A stretch of 64,000 nucleotides of DNA from DATEDA01 sp963789885 (GCA_963789885.1 CAWBNB010000005.1:372001-436000); one strand, 5' to 3'. Shown: positions 47,640 through 57,704, counted from the first letter of the stretch. The notes: generated from the letters alone by a model not told the origin. A program made the numbers and translations.

Positions 47640-48380
47640 GTGATCGACGACTACGGCATGCTCGCCGCGCTTGCGGCGGTCGCCTTCGCCGGCGCGGTGA
47701 TGTACGGGATCACCGGGTTCGGCTCGGCGCTCATCACCATCCCGCTCGCGACGCACCTCGTGCCGCTGACGTTCGCGCTCGCGATGTTCTCGGTCGTCGA
47801 TCTCGCCAACTCGCTGCGCGTCGGGCTCGAGAACCCGCGCCACGCGGTGAAGGCGGAGGTCGTCCGCATGGCGCCGATGATCGTGGTCGGCCTCGCGATC
47901 GGCGTCACGCTGCTCGTGAACCTGCCGCGCAAGACCGGCATGCTGGCACTCGGGGTCTTCATCGCGGCGTACGCGCTGTACTCGCTCACGCGCCGCGCGA
48001 GCATGGGGACGGTCAGCCGGCGCTGGGCGTACGTGGCAGGCGTGGGAGGCGGGCTCACCGGCGCGCTCTTCGGCGCCGGCGGGCCGCCGTACGCGATCTA
48101 CCTCTCGCACCGACCGCTCACGAAGGAAGAATTCCGGGCGACGCTGACCTTCACTTCGGTCTTCAGCATCGGGCTGCGGGTGCTCGCTTTCATCGTGACC
48201 GGGTTGCTGCTCGACCTGCGAGCCTGGATTGCGGCCGCGATCGCCATCCCGGCTGCGCTCGCCGGCATCACGGTGGCGACGCGGATCTTCAGGCGGATCT
48301 CCCGCGAGGCGCTGGCGCGCCTCGTCGGGCTGGTGCTGCTCGCGACCGGGGCCTCGCTCGTCGCGCGGGCGCTCGCCTGA
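47640..48380 (+). CDS. TauE/SafE family exporter
   Basis: 246 residues from GTG 47640. Seven to eight membrane segments and the repeated Gly-rich signatures (GAVMYGITGFGSALITIPL, GGLTGALFGAGGPPYAIYL) identify the family. It likely exports a small sulfur-containing or carboxylic anion. It is distinct in sequence from the frameshifted member at 36216. The start is 38 bases after the protease stop. A weak terminator follows. Confidence 0.9.
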   Translation: MIDDYGMLAALAAVAFAGAVMYGITGFGSALITIPLATHLVPLTFALAMFSVVDLANSLRVGLENPRHAVKAEVVRMAPMIVVGLAIGVTLLVNLPRKTGMLALGVFIAAYALYSLTRRASMGTVSRRWAYVAGVGGGLTGALFGAGGPPYAIYLSHRPLTKEEFRATLTFTSVFSIGLRVLAFIVTGLLLDLRAWIAAAIAIPAALAGITVATRIFRRISREALARLVGLVLLATGASLVARALA

Positions 48381-48390
48381 CGGCGGTCCC

Positions 48391-48431
48391 AGCGCCCCTG
48401 CGGGGGCTCGGGTTCGCAGCGCAACCCTTTT
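48391..48431 (+). terminator. Tandem hairpins after the TauE/SafE gene
   Basis: AGCGCCCC/GGGGGCT (48391-48408) is followed by GGGTT...AACCC (48410-48427) and TTTT (48428-48431). The pair could terminate the upstream operon. The second stem is only five base pairs, so confidence is moderate. Confidence 0.45.
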
Positions 48432-48606
48432 CTCGCTGGGGCCTCCTCGCTTACACCCGGGGGCTCTGGGATTCAGGCTTGAATTATCGCTTTGGATCAG
48501 AGTCTTAACGAAGTAGCCTGATTGACCCTGCCGGCTATTAAAGCTAAAGTCCGTTAGCTTAACTAACGCAGCCGACTGTGAAGCAAACTTAATTAGGCTA
48601 ACGGGA
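48432..48606 (+). promoter_or_regulatory. AT-rich leader region of the fic gene
   Basis: This 175-base stretch is clearly lower in GC than the flanks. It includes the perfect palindrome CGTTAG-CTTAA-CTAACG (48551-48567) and possible -35/-10 boxes (TTGAAT near 48480, TCTTAA near 48503) whose match is poor. The composition marks the left edge of a possibly acquired island. Confidence 0.4.
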
Positions 48607-49773
48607 ATGGACCGGGGACAGAGCGGCAGGTATCAGACGATCTCCGACGTCGGGGGTGAGACGGTTCGGGCATTCATCCCGGTGGCGCTTCCGCCCGAGC
48701 CTCCGCTCGCCCCCTCAGCGGATCTGCGCGAGGTCCTCGATCGGGCACTGGTTGCGCTCGGCCGTCTCGACAGCGTTTCGACCTTGCTGCCGGATACCGA
48801 ACTTTTTCTTTATAGCTACGTCAGGAAGGAGGCGGTGCTGTCGTCCCAAATCGAGGGCACTCAGTCATCGCTCTCCGACCTCCTGCTGTTCGAACTCGAA
48901 GAGGCCCCCGGCGTGCCGATCGAAGACGTAGTCGAGGTTTCGAATTACGTCGCCGCACTCGAGCACGGGTTGAGCCGCATCCGAGAGGGGTTTCCGCTAT
49001 CCAATCGCCTCGTTCGGGAGATCCACGAAAGACTCCTTGCGAGAGGGCGCGGTGCCGACAAACAGCCCGGTGAGTTTCGGCGCTCGCAGAACTGGATCGG
49101 CGGCACGCGACCCGGGAACGCAGTCTTCGTTCCGCCACCAGCGGACCAGGTCGCCGATTGCATGGGCGCGCTGGAAAGGTTCCTGCACGACGAACCCGCG
49201 CGTGTCCCAACCCTGGTGAAGGCAGCGCTATCGCACGTCCAGTTCGAGACGATCCATCCGTTCCTCGACGGCAACGGTCGCGTCGGTCGGCTGCTGATCA
49301 CGTTGCTGCTCTGCGCGGAAGGCGTTCTGCGAGAGCCGCTTCTCTATCTCAGCCTGTATCTGAAGCAACACCGCGATCGGTACTACGAGCTCCTCAACAC
49401 GGTTCGTCAGGATGGGGACTGGGAAGCTTGGCTCGGGTTCTTTGCAGATGCCGTCCGCGAGACCGCCGGGGCGGCCACCGACACGGCGCGGTCGCTAGCC
49501 GACGTGTTTCGTGCGGACCGCGAGCGCATCCGCGCCCTGGGCCGAAGATCCCTCTCCGCGCTTCAAGTGCACCACGAACTGCAGCGGCGGCCCTTGTCCA
49601 ACGTCGCTGCGCTGGTTGCGGCCACCGAACTTTCCGCACCGACCATCGGGAAGGCGCTCGAGGCCTTGATGGAACTGGAGATCGTTCGCGAAGTGACGGG
49701 CAGACAGCGGAACCGCGCCTTTGCGTACGGGCGCTATCTCGATACCCTTAGCAAGGGAACCGAACCGCTCTAA
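48607..49773 (+). CDS. Fic family protein, class II (N-terminal inhibitory motif)
   Basis: 388 residues. The Fic core HPFLDGNGRVGR (H217 onward) is complete, so AMP transfer activity is expected. The inhibitory alpha-helix motif S79-x3-E83-G84 (SSQIEG) lies N-terminal to the core, defining class II. A C-terminal winged-helix-like domain (about 315-375) may bind DNA or recognise targets. Fic enzymes AMPylate hydroxyls on proteins. Codon use and GC are less extreme than in the neighbours, hinting at transfer. No antitoxin gene is needed for class II. Cellular targets are unknown. Confidence 0.93.
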   Translation: MDRGQSGRYQTISDVGGETVRAFIPVALPPEPPLAPSADLREVLDRALVALGRLDSVSTLLPDTELFLYSYVRKEAVLSSQIEGTQSSLSDLLLFELEEAPGVPIEDVVEVSNYVAALEHGLSRIREGFPLSNRLVREIHERLLARGRGADKQPGEFRRSQNWIGGTRPGNAVFVPPPADQVADCMGALERFLHDEPARVPTLVKAALSHVQFETIHPFLDGNGRVGRLLITLLLCAEGVLREPLLYLSLYLKQHRDRYYELLNTVRQDGDWEAWLGFFADAVRETAGAATDTARSLADVFRADRERIRALGRRSLSALQVHHELQRRPLSNVAALVAATELSAPTIGKALEALMELEIVREVTGRQRNRAFAYGRYLDTLSKGTEPL

Positions 49774-49782
49774 CGCCCCGCG

Positions 49783-49989
49783 TCAGGCCGGAATGTCCGG
49801 ATCGACCTGGCGCTCGAGCCAGGCCATCTGATCCTTGAGAAGAAGCTTGCGGCGCTTCAGGCGCTGAAGCTGGACCTGATCGTAGCCGGGCTGGTCGGCG
49901 AGGCGCTTGATCACGTCGTCAAGATCGCGGTGCTCGATCTTGAGCTGCAGGATCCGCTGCTCGAGCATGGCGCGCTCGACTTCGTCCAT
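49783..49989 (-). CDS. YdcH/DUF465 family small protein
   Basis: 68 residues from ATG 49989, with GGAGGAGG nine bases upstream. Almost entirely one charged amphipathic helix pair (LEQRILQLKIEHRDLDDVI, LKRRKLLLKDQMAWLERQ), as in the YdcH/DUF465 family of unknown function. It lies 29 bases downstream of lgt on the same strand. It is too short to be obvious among longer antisense frames but has a normal start and composition. Confidence 0.82.
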   Translation of the reverse strand: MDEVERAMLEQRILQLKIEHRDLDDVIKRLADQPGYDQVQLQRLKRRKLLLKDQMAWLERQVDPDIPA

Positions 49990-50018
49990 CCGGCCCGTCC
50001 TCCTCCATGCGAGCCATT

Positions 50019-50804
50019 CTAGCGCCGCCGTACGGCCCAGGCGTAGAGCGCGATCCCGGCGGCGATCATCGGCAGCGACAGCCACTGACCCATGCTGAGG
50101 TTCAACGCGAGCAGCCCGAGGAAATCGTCCGGCTCGCGGAAGAACTCGGCGGTGAAGCGGAACGCGCCATAGCCGATCAGGAACGCGCCGCTGACCGCGC
50201 CGGTCGGGCGCGGTTTCGCCGAGTACAGCCACAGCAGCGCGAACAGCAGGACGCCCTCCAGCGCGAACTGGTAGAGCTGCGACGGGTGACGCGGCGCGGG
50301 CCCGGCCCCCGCGCCCTGGAACACCATGCCCCAGGGGACGTCCGTGACGCGTCCCCACAGCTCGCCGTTGATGAAGTTGCCGAGCCGGCCCGCGGCGAAT
50401 GCGAGCGGCGCGAGCGGGGCGAGGAAGTCGGTGACTTCGAGCCAGCGCAACTCGTGCTTCCGCGCGACCCACCAGACCGCGACCAGCACGCCGAGAAAGC
50501 CGCCGTGGAACGCCATCCCGCCCTGCCAGACCGCGACGATCTCGAGCGGGTGGTGGAGGTAATAGGCGGGCTTGTAGAAGAGCACGTATCCGAGCCGGCC
50601 GCCGAGGATGACGCCGAGCACGCCGTAGAAGAGCAGATCGTCGAGCAGGGCGACGGTGACCCGGCCCGCGCCGCCGCGGGCGATCCGCAGCCGACCGAGC
50701 CAGTACGAGACCGCGAAGCCCACGAGATACATCAGCCCGTACCAGCGGATCGCGAGCGGGCCGATCTTGATTGCGACCGGGTTGAAGTCGGGATGGACGA
50801 GCAT
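50019..50804 (-). CDS. lgt: Prolipoprotein diacylglyceryl transferase
   Basis: 261 residues, seven membrane helices. Hallmarks are GGMAFHGGFLG and the Lgt signature AAGRLGNFINGELWG, with conserved His and Arg, and the later RHPSQLYQFALEG. Lgt adds a diacylglyceryl group to the lipobox Cys of prelipoproteins, the first step of lipoprotein maturation. Length is normal. It is divergent from the MFS gene, whose GTG lies 79 bases away. Confidence 0.97.
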   Translation of the reverse strand: MLVHPDFNPVAIKIGPLAIRWYGLMYLVGFAVSYWLGRLRIARGGAGRVTVALLDDLLFYGVLGVILGGRLGYVLFYKPAYYLHHPLEIVAVWQGGMAFHGGFLGVLVAVWWVARKHELRWLEVTDFLAPLAPLAFAAGRLGNFINGELWGRVTDVPWGMVFQGAGAGPAPRHPSQLYQFALEGVLLFALLWLYSAKPRPTGAVSGAFLIGYGAFRFTAEFFREPDDFLGLLALNLSMGQWLSLPMIAAGIALYAWAVRRR

Positions 50805-50883
50805 GCGGGGCGAGGATGCCCGAACGGCGGCCCGCGGTCGAGCGGGACCCCGTATCGTGTCGAGCCGATAGAATCCCCGGCCC

Positions 50884-52120
50884 GTGTTTTCCTCGTTCCG
50901 ATCCCGCGCCGACGTGCTCGCGCTCTTCCGCTCGCGGGACTACCGGCTCTATTGCGTCCAGACCTTCGCTGCCGCGCTGGTTGAGCGCTCGCAGGTCGTC
51001 GCGATCGGCTGGGATCTTTACGAGCGCACCGGGTCGGCGCTCGCGCTCGGCTGGGTCGGGCTCGCGCAGTTCGTCCCGGTCATCCTGCTTTTCCTGCCGG
51101 CCGGCCACCTCGCCGACCGGTTCGATCGGCGGCGGGTGATGCTGGCGGGGTTTACCGTCTGGCTCACGGCCGCCGCGACACTCGCCGCTGCCGCGCTTAT
51201 CGGGCGCGGCGGCGGGCTGGATCTATGTCGCCGCGCTCGGGTTGGGGACGGCGCAGGTGATCACGCGCCCGTCGCGTGATGCACTGCTCGCGCAGATTCT
51301 CGCTCGCGACGACCTGGGCCGCGCCGTCACGTGGAACGCGAGCCTGCACCAGGTGGCCTCGATCACCGCCCCGGTCGCGGCGGGTGCGCTCATCGCCGCC
51401 ACCCACGGCGCTGCAGCGGTGTACGTCGTGGACCTGGTGCTGATCGGCGTCGCAGCGACCGCTTCGGTCGCGATCCGGCGCCGGGCGATCGAGCGGTCGG
51501 GGCGACCGCGCTCGCCGCGCGAGCTGCTCGCCGGGCTCGAGCACGTCTGGCGCACGAAGACGATTCTCGGCGTGATCACGCTCGACCTCTTCGCGGTGCT
51601 GTTCGGCGGCGCCGTCGCACTGCTGCCGATCTTCGCCAAGGACATCCTCCACGCGGGTCCCGCCGCCCTCGGCTGGCTCACCGCGGCGCCGGCGATCGGC
51701 GCGCTGGTGATGGCGGTCGGGCACGGCTTTCTCCCGGCGTACCGCAGAGCGGGCCTGGTGTTCGTGTGGTCGGTCGCCGGCTTCGGCCTGGCGATCATCG
51801 TGTTCGGGCTGTCGACGTGGCTCTGGCTGTCGCTCGCGGCGCTCGTGGTCGCGGGGGCGCTCGACAACGTCAGCGTGGTGATCCGCGGGACGGTGGTGCA
51901 GCTCCATACGCCCGACGAGCTGCGCGGCCGCGTTTCGGCAGTGAACCGCGTCTTCATCAGCTCGTCGAACGAGCTGGGTGCGTTCGAGTCCGGGCTCGTC
52001 GCCGCACTGATCGGTCCGGTGCCGACGGTGGTGCTCGGCGGCGCGGCGACGATCGCGTTCGTGCTCGGTGCACTGCGGCTCTTCCCCGGGCTGCAGGCGC
52101 TCGGGCGGCTCGGACGGTGA
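50884..52120 (+). CDS. MFS transporter, EntS-like exporter (one frameshift)
   Basis: GTG 50884. The first half contains the A-loop motif GHLADRFDRRRV. The frame shifts near 51203 (extra G in GGGCG) and continues through SRDALLAQILARDDL and FAKDILHAGPAALGWL. The restored length is about 411 with twelve membrane helices. It belongs to the EntS/YfiS-type MFS group (MFS_3), which exports siderophores or drugs. The substrate is unknown and no siderophore genes are near. It ends 38 bases before a convergent tctC gene. Confidence 0.87.
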
Positions 52121-52158
52121 GGCGGGGCCTCAGCTCACGGTTTTGCCGGCGACGCGCG

Positions 52159-53146
52159 CTAGTTCACCGTCGCGCCGGTTTCGCGGACGACCTTTCCCCA
52201 CTTTTCGTGCTCGGCGCGCAAGAACGCGCCGAGTGCCTGCGGGTCGAGAACGCTCGGCTCGACGCCGGCGGCGCGGAATCCCTGCTGCACCTCCGGGTCC
52301 TGGAGCACCTTCGCGGTCTCGGCATACACGCGCTGCACGATGTCCGCTGGCGTCCCTGCGGGCGCGGAGATGTTGAGCCACAGCGTCGCTTCGTAGCCCG
52401 GAACGCCTGCTTCGGCGACCGTCGGCACGTCCGGCAGATCCGCGGCGCGCTGGGGCGTGGTGACGGCGAGCGCGCGCAGGCGCCCTGCCTTCACGTGCGG
52501 CATGACGTTCGGAATGCCGGCGAACGACACCTTCACCTGCCCCGACAGCAGGTCCTGCATCGCCGGGCCGCTGCCCTTGTACGGGACGTGGTTCAGCTCG
52601 ACGCCGGCCATCATGTTGAACAGCGCGCCCACGAGATGCTGGGCGCTGCCGTTGCCCGAGCTCGCGAAGTCGATCTTGCCGGGCTGCGCTTTCGCTGCGG
52701 CGATCAGCTCGCGTACCGAGCCGACCGGGAGCTGCGGGTTCACCACGACCACGTACGGGCCCCGCGGCGACCAGCGAGATCGGGGCGAAATCCTTCAGCG
52801 TGTCGTACGGCAGGTTCTTGTACAGCCACGCGCTGATCACGTGCGGCGTCCCGGTCCAGAGGAGCGTGTAGCCGTCGGGCCTGGACTTGGCGACGAAGTC
52901 CGCGCCGATCGTCCCGCCGGCGCCCGGCCTGTTCTCGACGAACACCTGGTAGCCGAGCGCGTTCGAGAGGCGCGGCGCGACGATCCGCGCCGGCACGTCG
53001 GCAAACCCGCCCGGGGACAGCGGCACCACCATCCGGATCGGGCGATTGGGCCAGGACTGTCCGAACGCAGCGGCGCTGAACGCGAGCAGGACCGCCGCGA
53101 GGACCCGCCCACGCACGTCGCGACCCACCGCCACCTCCCGCTTCAT
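52159..53146 (-). CDS. Tripartite tricarboxylate transporter receptor (TctC/Bug family; one frameshift)
   Basis: ATG 53146 overlaps the hydrolase stop (ATGA). The signal peptide RVLAAVLLAFSAAAFGQS leads to SWPNRPIRMVVPLSPGG and RPGAGGTIGADFVAKS. The frame shifts near 52758 (extra C in VAAGPYVVVVNP) and ends normally in GATVN. The restored length is about 328. It is an orphan receptor with no TctAB genes nearby. The tight overlap with an alpha/beta hydrolase under LysR control suggests uptake plus hydrolysis of one class of carboxylate or ester. Confidence 0.88.
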
Positions 53147-54069
53147 CCGCCCCGGTAGACGGGCTCGGGCTGGGTGAAGAACGCGTACAGGATGTGGTAC
53201 GGGATGCGGTAGTTCTTCTGCTGGAAGCTCGCGTGCGCGATGCCGGGCATCACCGCGAACTGCTTGTCCGGGTTCGGCAGGCGCTTGTAGAACTCGAGGA
53301 GGTCGTCGAAGCCGGCGATCCCGTCCCACTGGCCGCGCATCACGATGGTCGGCGCGGTGATCTTCGCCGGATCGACGAGCGGCAGCTTCGAGCACATGTC
53401 GACGTAGGTCCCGGTCGGGACCGAGTCGTCGAGCGCGAGAATCGCGTCGGCAAAGGCGTTGACGGTAGCCTCGTCGGCGGTGCCCGGATGGTCGCGGTTG
53501 AAGATGCTGTGCACGAACGCGCGGTCGATCGGCCGGCGGTTCTTCGACGCGTACTCGGGCAGCTTCTTGCGCCGATCGGCGAGCGTCGGGCTGCCTTCGC
53601 CGGTCCACACGAACGCATCGAGCGCGAGCCGCGCGACCCGCTCGGGGTGGCGCTGGGCGAAGAGCGCGGCCTTGAGCGCACCCGAGGAGATGCCGTAGAT
53701 CAGCAGCTGCTTCGCGCCGGTCTTCTCCAGGATGTAGCGCGTGCCGGCTTCGAGGTCGTCCGCGCCGTTCGAGATGTCGGCATTGATCGGGCGCTGCTTG
53801 TCCGAGCGGCCGTAACCCTCGTTGTCCATGCACCAGGTGTCGAAGCCGCGCGCCGCGAACCAGTCCATCACCGACGAATCGGAGCGTCCGGGCACCTGCA
53901 GGTCGAACGTGGGCTGCGAGCCCATCGACGACCCGTGCACGAAGAGCACCGTACCCTGCTTCGCCGTTCCGGCCGCCTGCGGCTTCTGCCAGAGAAAGAG
54001 CTTCACGTCGCCCTTGCGGGTCCAGTGCTCCCTGCCGGTGGTCTGCTGCGCTGCGGCGGCGTGCGTCAT
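53143..54069 (-). CDS. Alpha/beta hydrolase
   Basis: 308 residues. HGSSMGSQ supplies the oxyanion hole, GISSG the nucleophile elbow (Ser), GQWDGI the acid and PGIAHASFQ the His. Residues 140-200 form a cap domain. The sequence fits an esterase or lipase-like hydrolase; no substrate is implied. It lies 30 bases after a LysR gene on the same strand, and its stop overlaps the tctC start. No signal peptide is visible. Confidence 0.87.
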   Translation of the reverse strand: MTHAAAAQQTTGREHWTRKGDVKLFLWQKPQAAGTAKQGTVLFVHGSSMGSQPTFDLQVPGRSDSSVMDWFAARGFDTWCMDNEGYGRSDKQRPINADISNGADDLEAGTRYILEKTGAKQLLIYGISSGALKAALFAQRHPERVARLALDAFVWTGEGSPTLADRRKKLPEYASKNRRPIDRAFVHSIFNRDHPGTADEATVNAFADAILALDDSVPTGTYVDMCSKLPLVDPAKITAPTIVMRGQWDGIAGFDDLLEFYKRLPNPDKQFAVMPGIAHASFQQKNYRIPYHILYAFFTQPEPVYRGG

Positions 54070-54099
54070 CGTCGATGTCTCCTCGCGTGAGCCCGGAGT

Positions 54100-54991
54100 C
54101 TACCGCCGCCGGTGCCGCTCGCGCGCGAGCGCGACGAAGGCGCGCACCGCCGGCGCCGCGTCGGCGCTGCGCCACGCGATCCCGATCTCCACCCGCGTGC
54201 GCGCTTCCGCGAGCGGCCGGTAGACGACACCGGTCCGCCGCAGATGCTGGAGCGACGCCGGGACCAGCGCGACGCCCATCCGCGCGGCGACGAGGCTCAC
54301 GATCGTCTGCATCTGGATCGCTTCCTGCTCGATGCGCGGCGCGAAGCCGGCACGCCGGCAGGCGCCGACGATCGCGTCGTAGAGCGAGGTACCGACCTTG
54401 CGCGGGAACAGGATGAAGGACTCTGCCGCGAGCGACGCGAGCGCGAGCGGACCCTTCCCGCGCGCGTGCGCGGATCCCGCGGGCAGCGCCGCGATCAGCA
54501 CGTCGTGGACGAGCGGCGCGTACTCGAGGCCCGCGGCGTCGACCGGCGGCAGCACGAGGCCGACGTCGAGCTCGCCCTGGCGGAGCGCGGCGAGCAGCAG
54601 GTCGCTGGTCGCTTCCTGCAGGACGAGCTGTCACGCCCGGATGGCGCCGGCGGAACTCCGGTGCGAGCTCGGGCAGCAGGTTGTACGCGGCCACGCTGAT
54701 GAACCCGAGCGCGAGCGTGCCGACCTCCCCGGCGACGAGCCGCTGGGCGCCCGCCTTGAGCCCATCGGCCTCGCGCAGCAGGCGGCGCGCCTCCGGCAGG
54801 AGTGCAGCACCCGCGGGTGTCAGCTGCACCGAGCGCCTGGTGCGCGCGAAGAGCGCGGTCCCGAGCTCGTCCTCCAGCGCCCGGATCTGGCGCGAGAGCG
54901 GCGGCTGGGAGATGTTGAGCGAGCGCGCCGCGCGGGCGAAGCCGAGCGCCTCGGCCACGGCGACGAAGTAGCGGAGATGCCGCAGCTCCAT
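54100..54991 (-). CDS. LysR family transcriptional regulator (one frameshift)
   Basis: ATG 54991. The N-terminal HTH is classic: ELRHLRYFVAVAEALGFARAARSLNISQPPLSRQ. The effector domain is interrupted near 54631 by an apparent extra base and resumes as QLVLQEATSD and LPPVDAAGLEY, ending RERHRRR. The restored length is about 296, standard for LysR. It heads the hydrolase/tctC group and is divergent from an EamA gene. The 79-base gap between them has two GGTATCA repeats and is the likely binding region. Confidence 0.88.
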
Positions 54992-55070
54992 TGATGCCTG
55001 GCGGGTATCAGAGCGGCGATTCTAATGTATTGGACGGTATCACCAGTCGGGGCGAGAATCGCGCGTTCCC

Positions 55071-55991
55071 ATGGCGCCCCGCTACGCCCTTGCCTACGCC
55101 GCGCTCGCGTTCACGTCGCTCGTCTGGTCGGGCAACACCATCGCCGGCCGCGCGCTCGCCGACGCCATCCCGCCGGCCGCGTTCGCGTTCTGGCGCTGGG
55201 CCTTGATCCTCGTGCTCCTGGCGCCGCTCGTGCGCGGCGAGCTCGCGCGGCGTTGGCCGTTGATCCGCCGGTCGTGGCGGATGCTCGCCGTGCTCGGCCT
55301 CATGAGCACCGCCCTCTACCACGCGCTCGTCTACTGGGCGCTGCACTACACGACCGCGATCAACGCCCAGCTGCTCAACTCCACGATCCCGCTGGGGGTG
55401 ATGCTCATCGGCTGGCTCGCCTTCGGCGCGCGGCCGGGCGGGCGCGAATGGCTCGGGTTCGTGGTGTCGTTCGTCGGCGTGGCGGCGATCCTCGGGCACG
55501 GCGAGTGGCGGCGGCTCGCGGCGCTCGAGCTGAACGCCGGCGATCTGCTGGTGCTGGTCGCGATGGTGGTCTGGTCGACCTACACGCTGCTGCTGCCGCG
55601 CCGGCCGCTCGAGCTGTCGACGTTCGCCTACATCTTCCTGACCGGGGCCTTCGGGCTCGCCGGCCTCGCGCCGCTCTACGCCTGGGAGCTGGCTACCGGG
55701 CGCGGCGCGTTCGCGGTCACGCCGGAAGTGGTTGCGGGCATCGCCTACTGCGCCGTCTGCGCATCGATCATGACCACGGTCACCCTCAACTACGGCGTCG
55801 ATCGCGTCGGGGCGACGCGCGCGTCGTTCTTCACCCATCTCGTGCCGGTCTTCGGCGCGGCGCTCGGCGTCACCCTGCTCGGCGAGCGGCTCGGGCTCTA
55901 CCATCTCGCCGGCTTCGCATTCATCCTCGCCGGAATCGCGGCGTCCAACGGCGCGCTCGGCGCCTTGAGCAAGGCCTGGCGGCCCGGCTAG
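55071..55991 (+). CDS. EamA/DMT superfamily transporter
   Basis: 306 residues with ten membrane helices arranged as two EamA repeats (about 8-135 and 150-295). Segments such as SLVWSGNTIAGRAL and FFTHLVPVFGAALGVTLLGE are typical of RhaT/YdcZ-like metabolite exporters. It may efflux an amino acid or a small metabolite; the substrate is unknown. It is divergent from the LysR gene, which could regulate it. It ends 27 bases before ilvD. Confidence 0.9.
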   Translation: MAPRYALAYAALAFTSLVWSGNTIAGRALADAIPPAAFAFWRWALILVLLAPLVRGELARRWPLIRRSWRMLAVLGLMSTALYHALVYWALHYTTAINAQLLNSTIPLGVMLIGWLAFGARPGGREWLGFVVSFVGVAAILGHGEWRRLAALELNAGDLLVLVAMVVWSTYTLLLPRRPLELSTFAYIFLTGAFGLAGLAPLYAWELATGRGAFAVTPEVVAGIAYCAVCASIMTTVTLNYGVDRVGATRASFFTHLVPVFGAALGVTLLGERLGLYHLAGFAFILAGIAASNGALGALSKAWRPG

Positions 55992-56018
55992 ACTTCACGA
56001 CCCAAAGGAGGAGTTTCC

Positions 56019-57698
56019 ATGGCGGACAACTGGCGTTCCAAAACCATCACCGGCGGCGTGGCGCGCTCGCCGAACCGCGCGATGCTGCGCGCGGTCGGGT
56101 TCACCGACGGCGACTTCGAGAAACCGATCGTCGGCGTCGCGAACGGGCACTCGACGATGAACCCGTGCAACGCCGGCATCCAGCCGCTCGTCGACCGGGC
56201 GATGGCGGCGCTGAAGCAGGCCGGCGCGATGCCGCAGGTGTTCGGCTTCCCGACCGTGACCGACGGCATCGGCATGGGCACCGAAGGCATGAAGTACTCG
56301 CTCGTCTCGCGCGAGGTGATCGCCGACGCGATCGAGACCTCGGTCAACGGGCAGATGATGGACGGCGTGCTCTCGATCGGCGGCTGCGACAAGAACATGC
56401 CCGGAGCGATGATGGCGATGGCACGCATCAACGTGCCGGGGCTGTTCGTCTACGCCGGGACCATCAAGCCGGGGACGTGGAAGGGCCAGACGCTCACGAT
56501 CGTCAGCCCGTTCGAGGCGGTCGGCGCGTTCACTGCGGGCAAGATGGCGCAGGAAGACTTCGACGGGATCGAGCGCAACGCCTGCCCATCGGTCGGCGCG
56601 TGCGGCGGCCAGTACACCGCGAACACGATGTCGTCGTCGTTCGAGGCGCTGGGGATGAGCCTGCTCGGCTCCTCGCAGATGGCCTCGCCCGACGCGGAGA
56701 AAGCCGACTCTGCGGCCGAATCGGCGCGGGTGCTCGTGAACGCGATCCACAAGCAGATCCGGCCGCGCGACATCATCACCCGGAAGTCGATCGAGAACGC
56801 GATTGCGGTCGTTATGGCGACCGGCGGCTCGACCAACGCCGTCCTGCACTACTTGGCGATCGCCGCGGCGGCCGGCGTGAAGTGGACGATCGACGATTTC
56901 GAGCGCGTGCGGCGCAAGGTGCCGGTGCTCTGCAACCTCAAACCCTCGGGGCCGTACGTCGCGACGGACTTCCACAAGGCAGGCGGCGTGCCGCAGGTGC
57001 TCAAGATGCTGCTCGTGCATGGCCTCATCCACGGCGATTGCAGGACCATCACCGGCCGCACCCTCGCCGAGGAGCTGAAAGAGGTTCCGGATTCGCCGCG
57101 TGCGGACCAGGACGTCATCCGTCCGTGGGACAGGCCGATGTATGCGCAGGGCCACCTCGCCATCCTGAAGGGCAACCTCGCGCCCGAGGGCTGCGTCGCG
57201 AAGATCACCGGCCTGAAGAAGACGTCGATCACCGGTCCCGCGCGCGTCTTCGACTCCGAAGGGGCGTGCATGAAGGCGATCATGGCGCGCAAGATCAAGG
57301 CGGGCGACGTGATCGTGATCCGCTACGAGGGACCGAAGGGCGGGCCGGGCATGCAGGAGATGCTCGCGCCGACCTCGGCGCTCATCGGCCAGGGGCTCGG
57401 CGAGTCGGTGGGCCTCATCACCGACGGCCGTTTCTCCGGCGGCACCTGGGGGATGGTCGTCGGCCACGTCGCGCCCGAGGCGTACGTCGGCGGCCCGATC
57501 GGGCTCGTGAAGGAAGGCGACTCGATCACGATCGACGCCGCCAAGCGCCTCCTCCAGCTCAACGTGCCGGCGAAAGAGCTCGCCGCGCGCCGCAAGAAGT
57601 GGAAGCAGCCCAAGCCGCGCTACACGAAGGGCCTCATGGCGAAGTACATGAAGCTGGTCTCGACCGCGAGCAAGGGCGCCATCACCGACGGCGAGTAG
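56019..57698 (+). CDS. ilvD: Dihydroxy-acid dehydratase
   Basis: 559 residues. The Fe-S ligand Cys are in MNPCNAGI, GGCDKNMPG and SVGACGGQYTANTM, and the C-terminal active-site Ser segment TDGRFSGGTWGMVVGH is intact. The enzyme makes 2-oxoisovalerate and 2-oxo-3-methylvalerate for branched-chain amino acid synthesis. Length fits the [2Fe-2S] class of about 560 residues. AAAGGAGGAG precedes the ATG. A stem-loop follows the stop. It is closely downstream of the EamA gene, so the two may share a transcript. Confidence 0.96.
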   Translation: MADNWRSKTITGGVARSPNRAMLRAVGFTDGDFEKPIVGVANGHSTMNPCNAGIQPLVDRAMAALKQAGAMPQVFGFPTVTDGIGMGTEGMKYSLVSREVIADAIETSVNGQMMDGVLSIGGCDKNMPGAMMAMARINVPGLFVYAGTIKPGTWKGQTLTIVSPFEAVGAFTAGKMAQEDFDGIERNACPSVGACGGQYTANTMSSSFEALGMSLLGSSQMASPDAEKADSAAESARVLVNAIHKQIRPRDIITRKSIENAIAVVMATGGSTNAVLHYLAIAAAAGVKWTIDDFERVRRKVPVLCNLKPSGPYVATDFHKAGGVPQVLKMLLVHGLIHGDCRTITGRTLAEELKEVPDSPRADQDVIRPWDRPMYAQGHLAILKGNLAPEGCVAKITGLKKTSITGPARVFDSEGACMKAIMARKIKAGDVIVIRYEGPKGGPGMQEMLAPTSALIGQGLGESVGLITDGRFSGGTWGMVVGHVAPEAYVGGPIGLVKEGDSITIDAAKRLLQLNVPAKELAARRKKWKQPKPRYTKGLMAKYMKLVSTASKGAITDGE

Positions 57699-57704
57699 CG
57701 GCAG

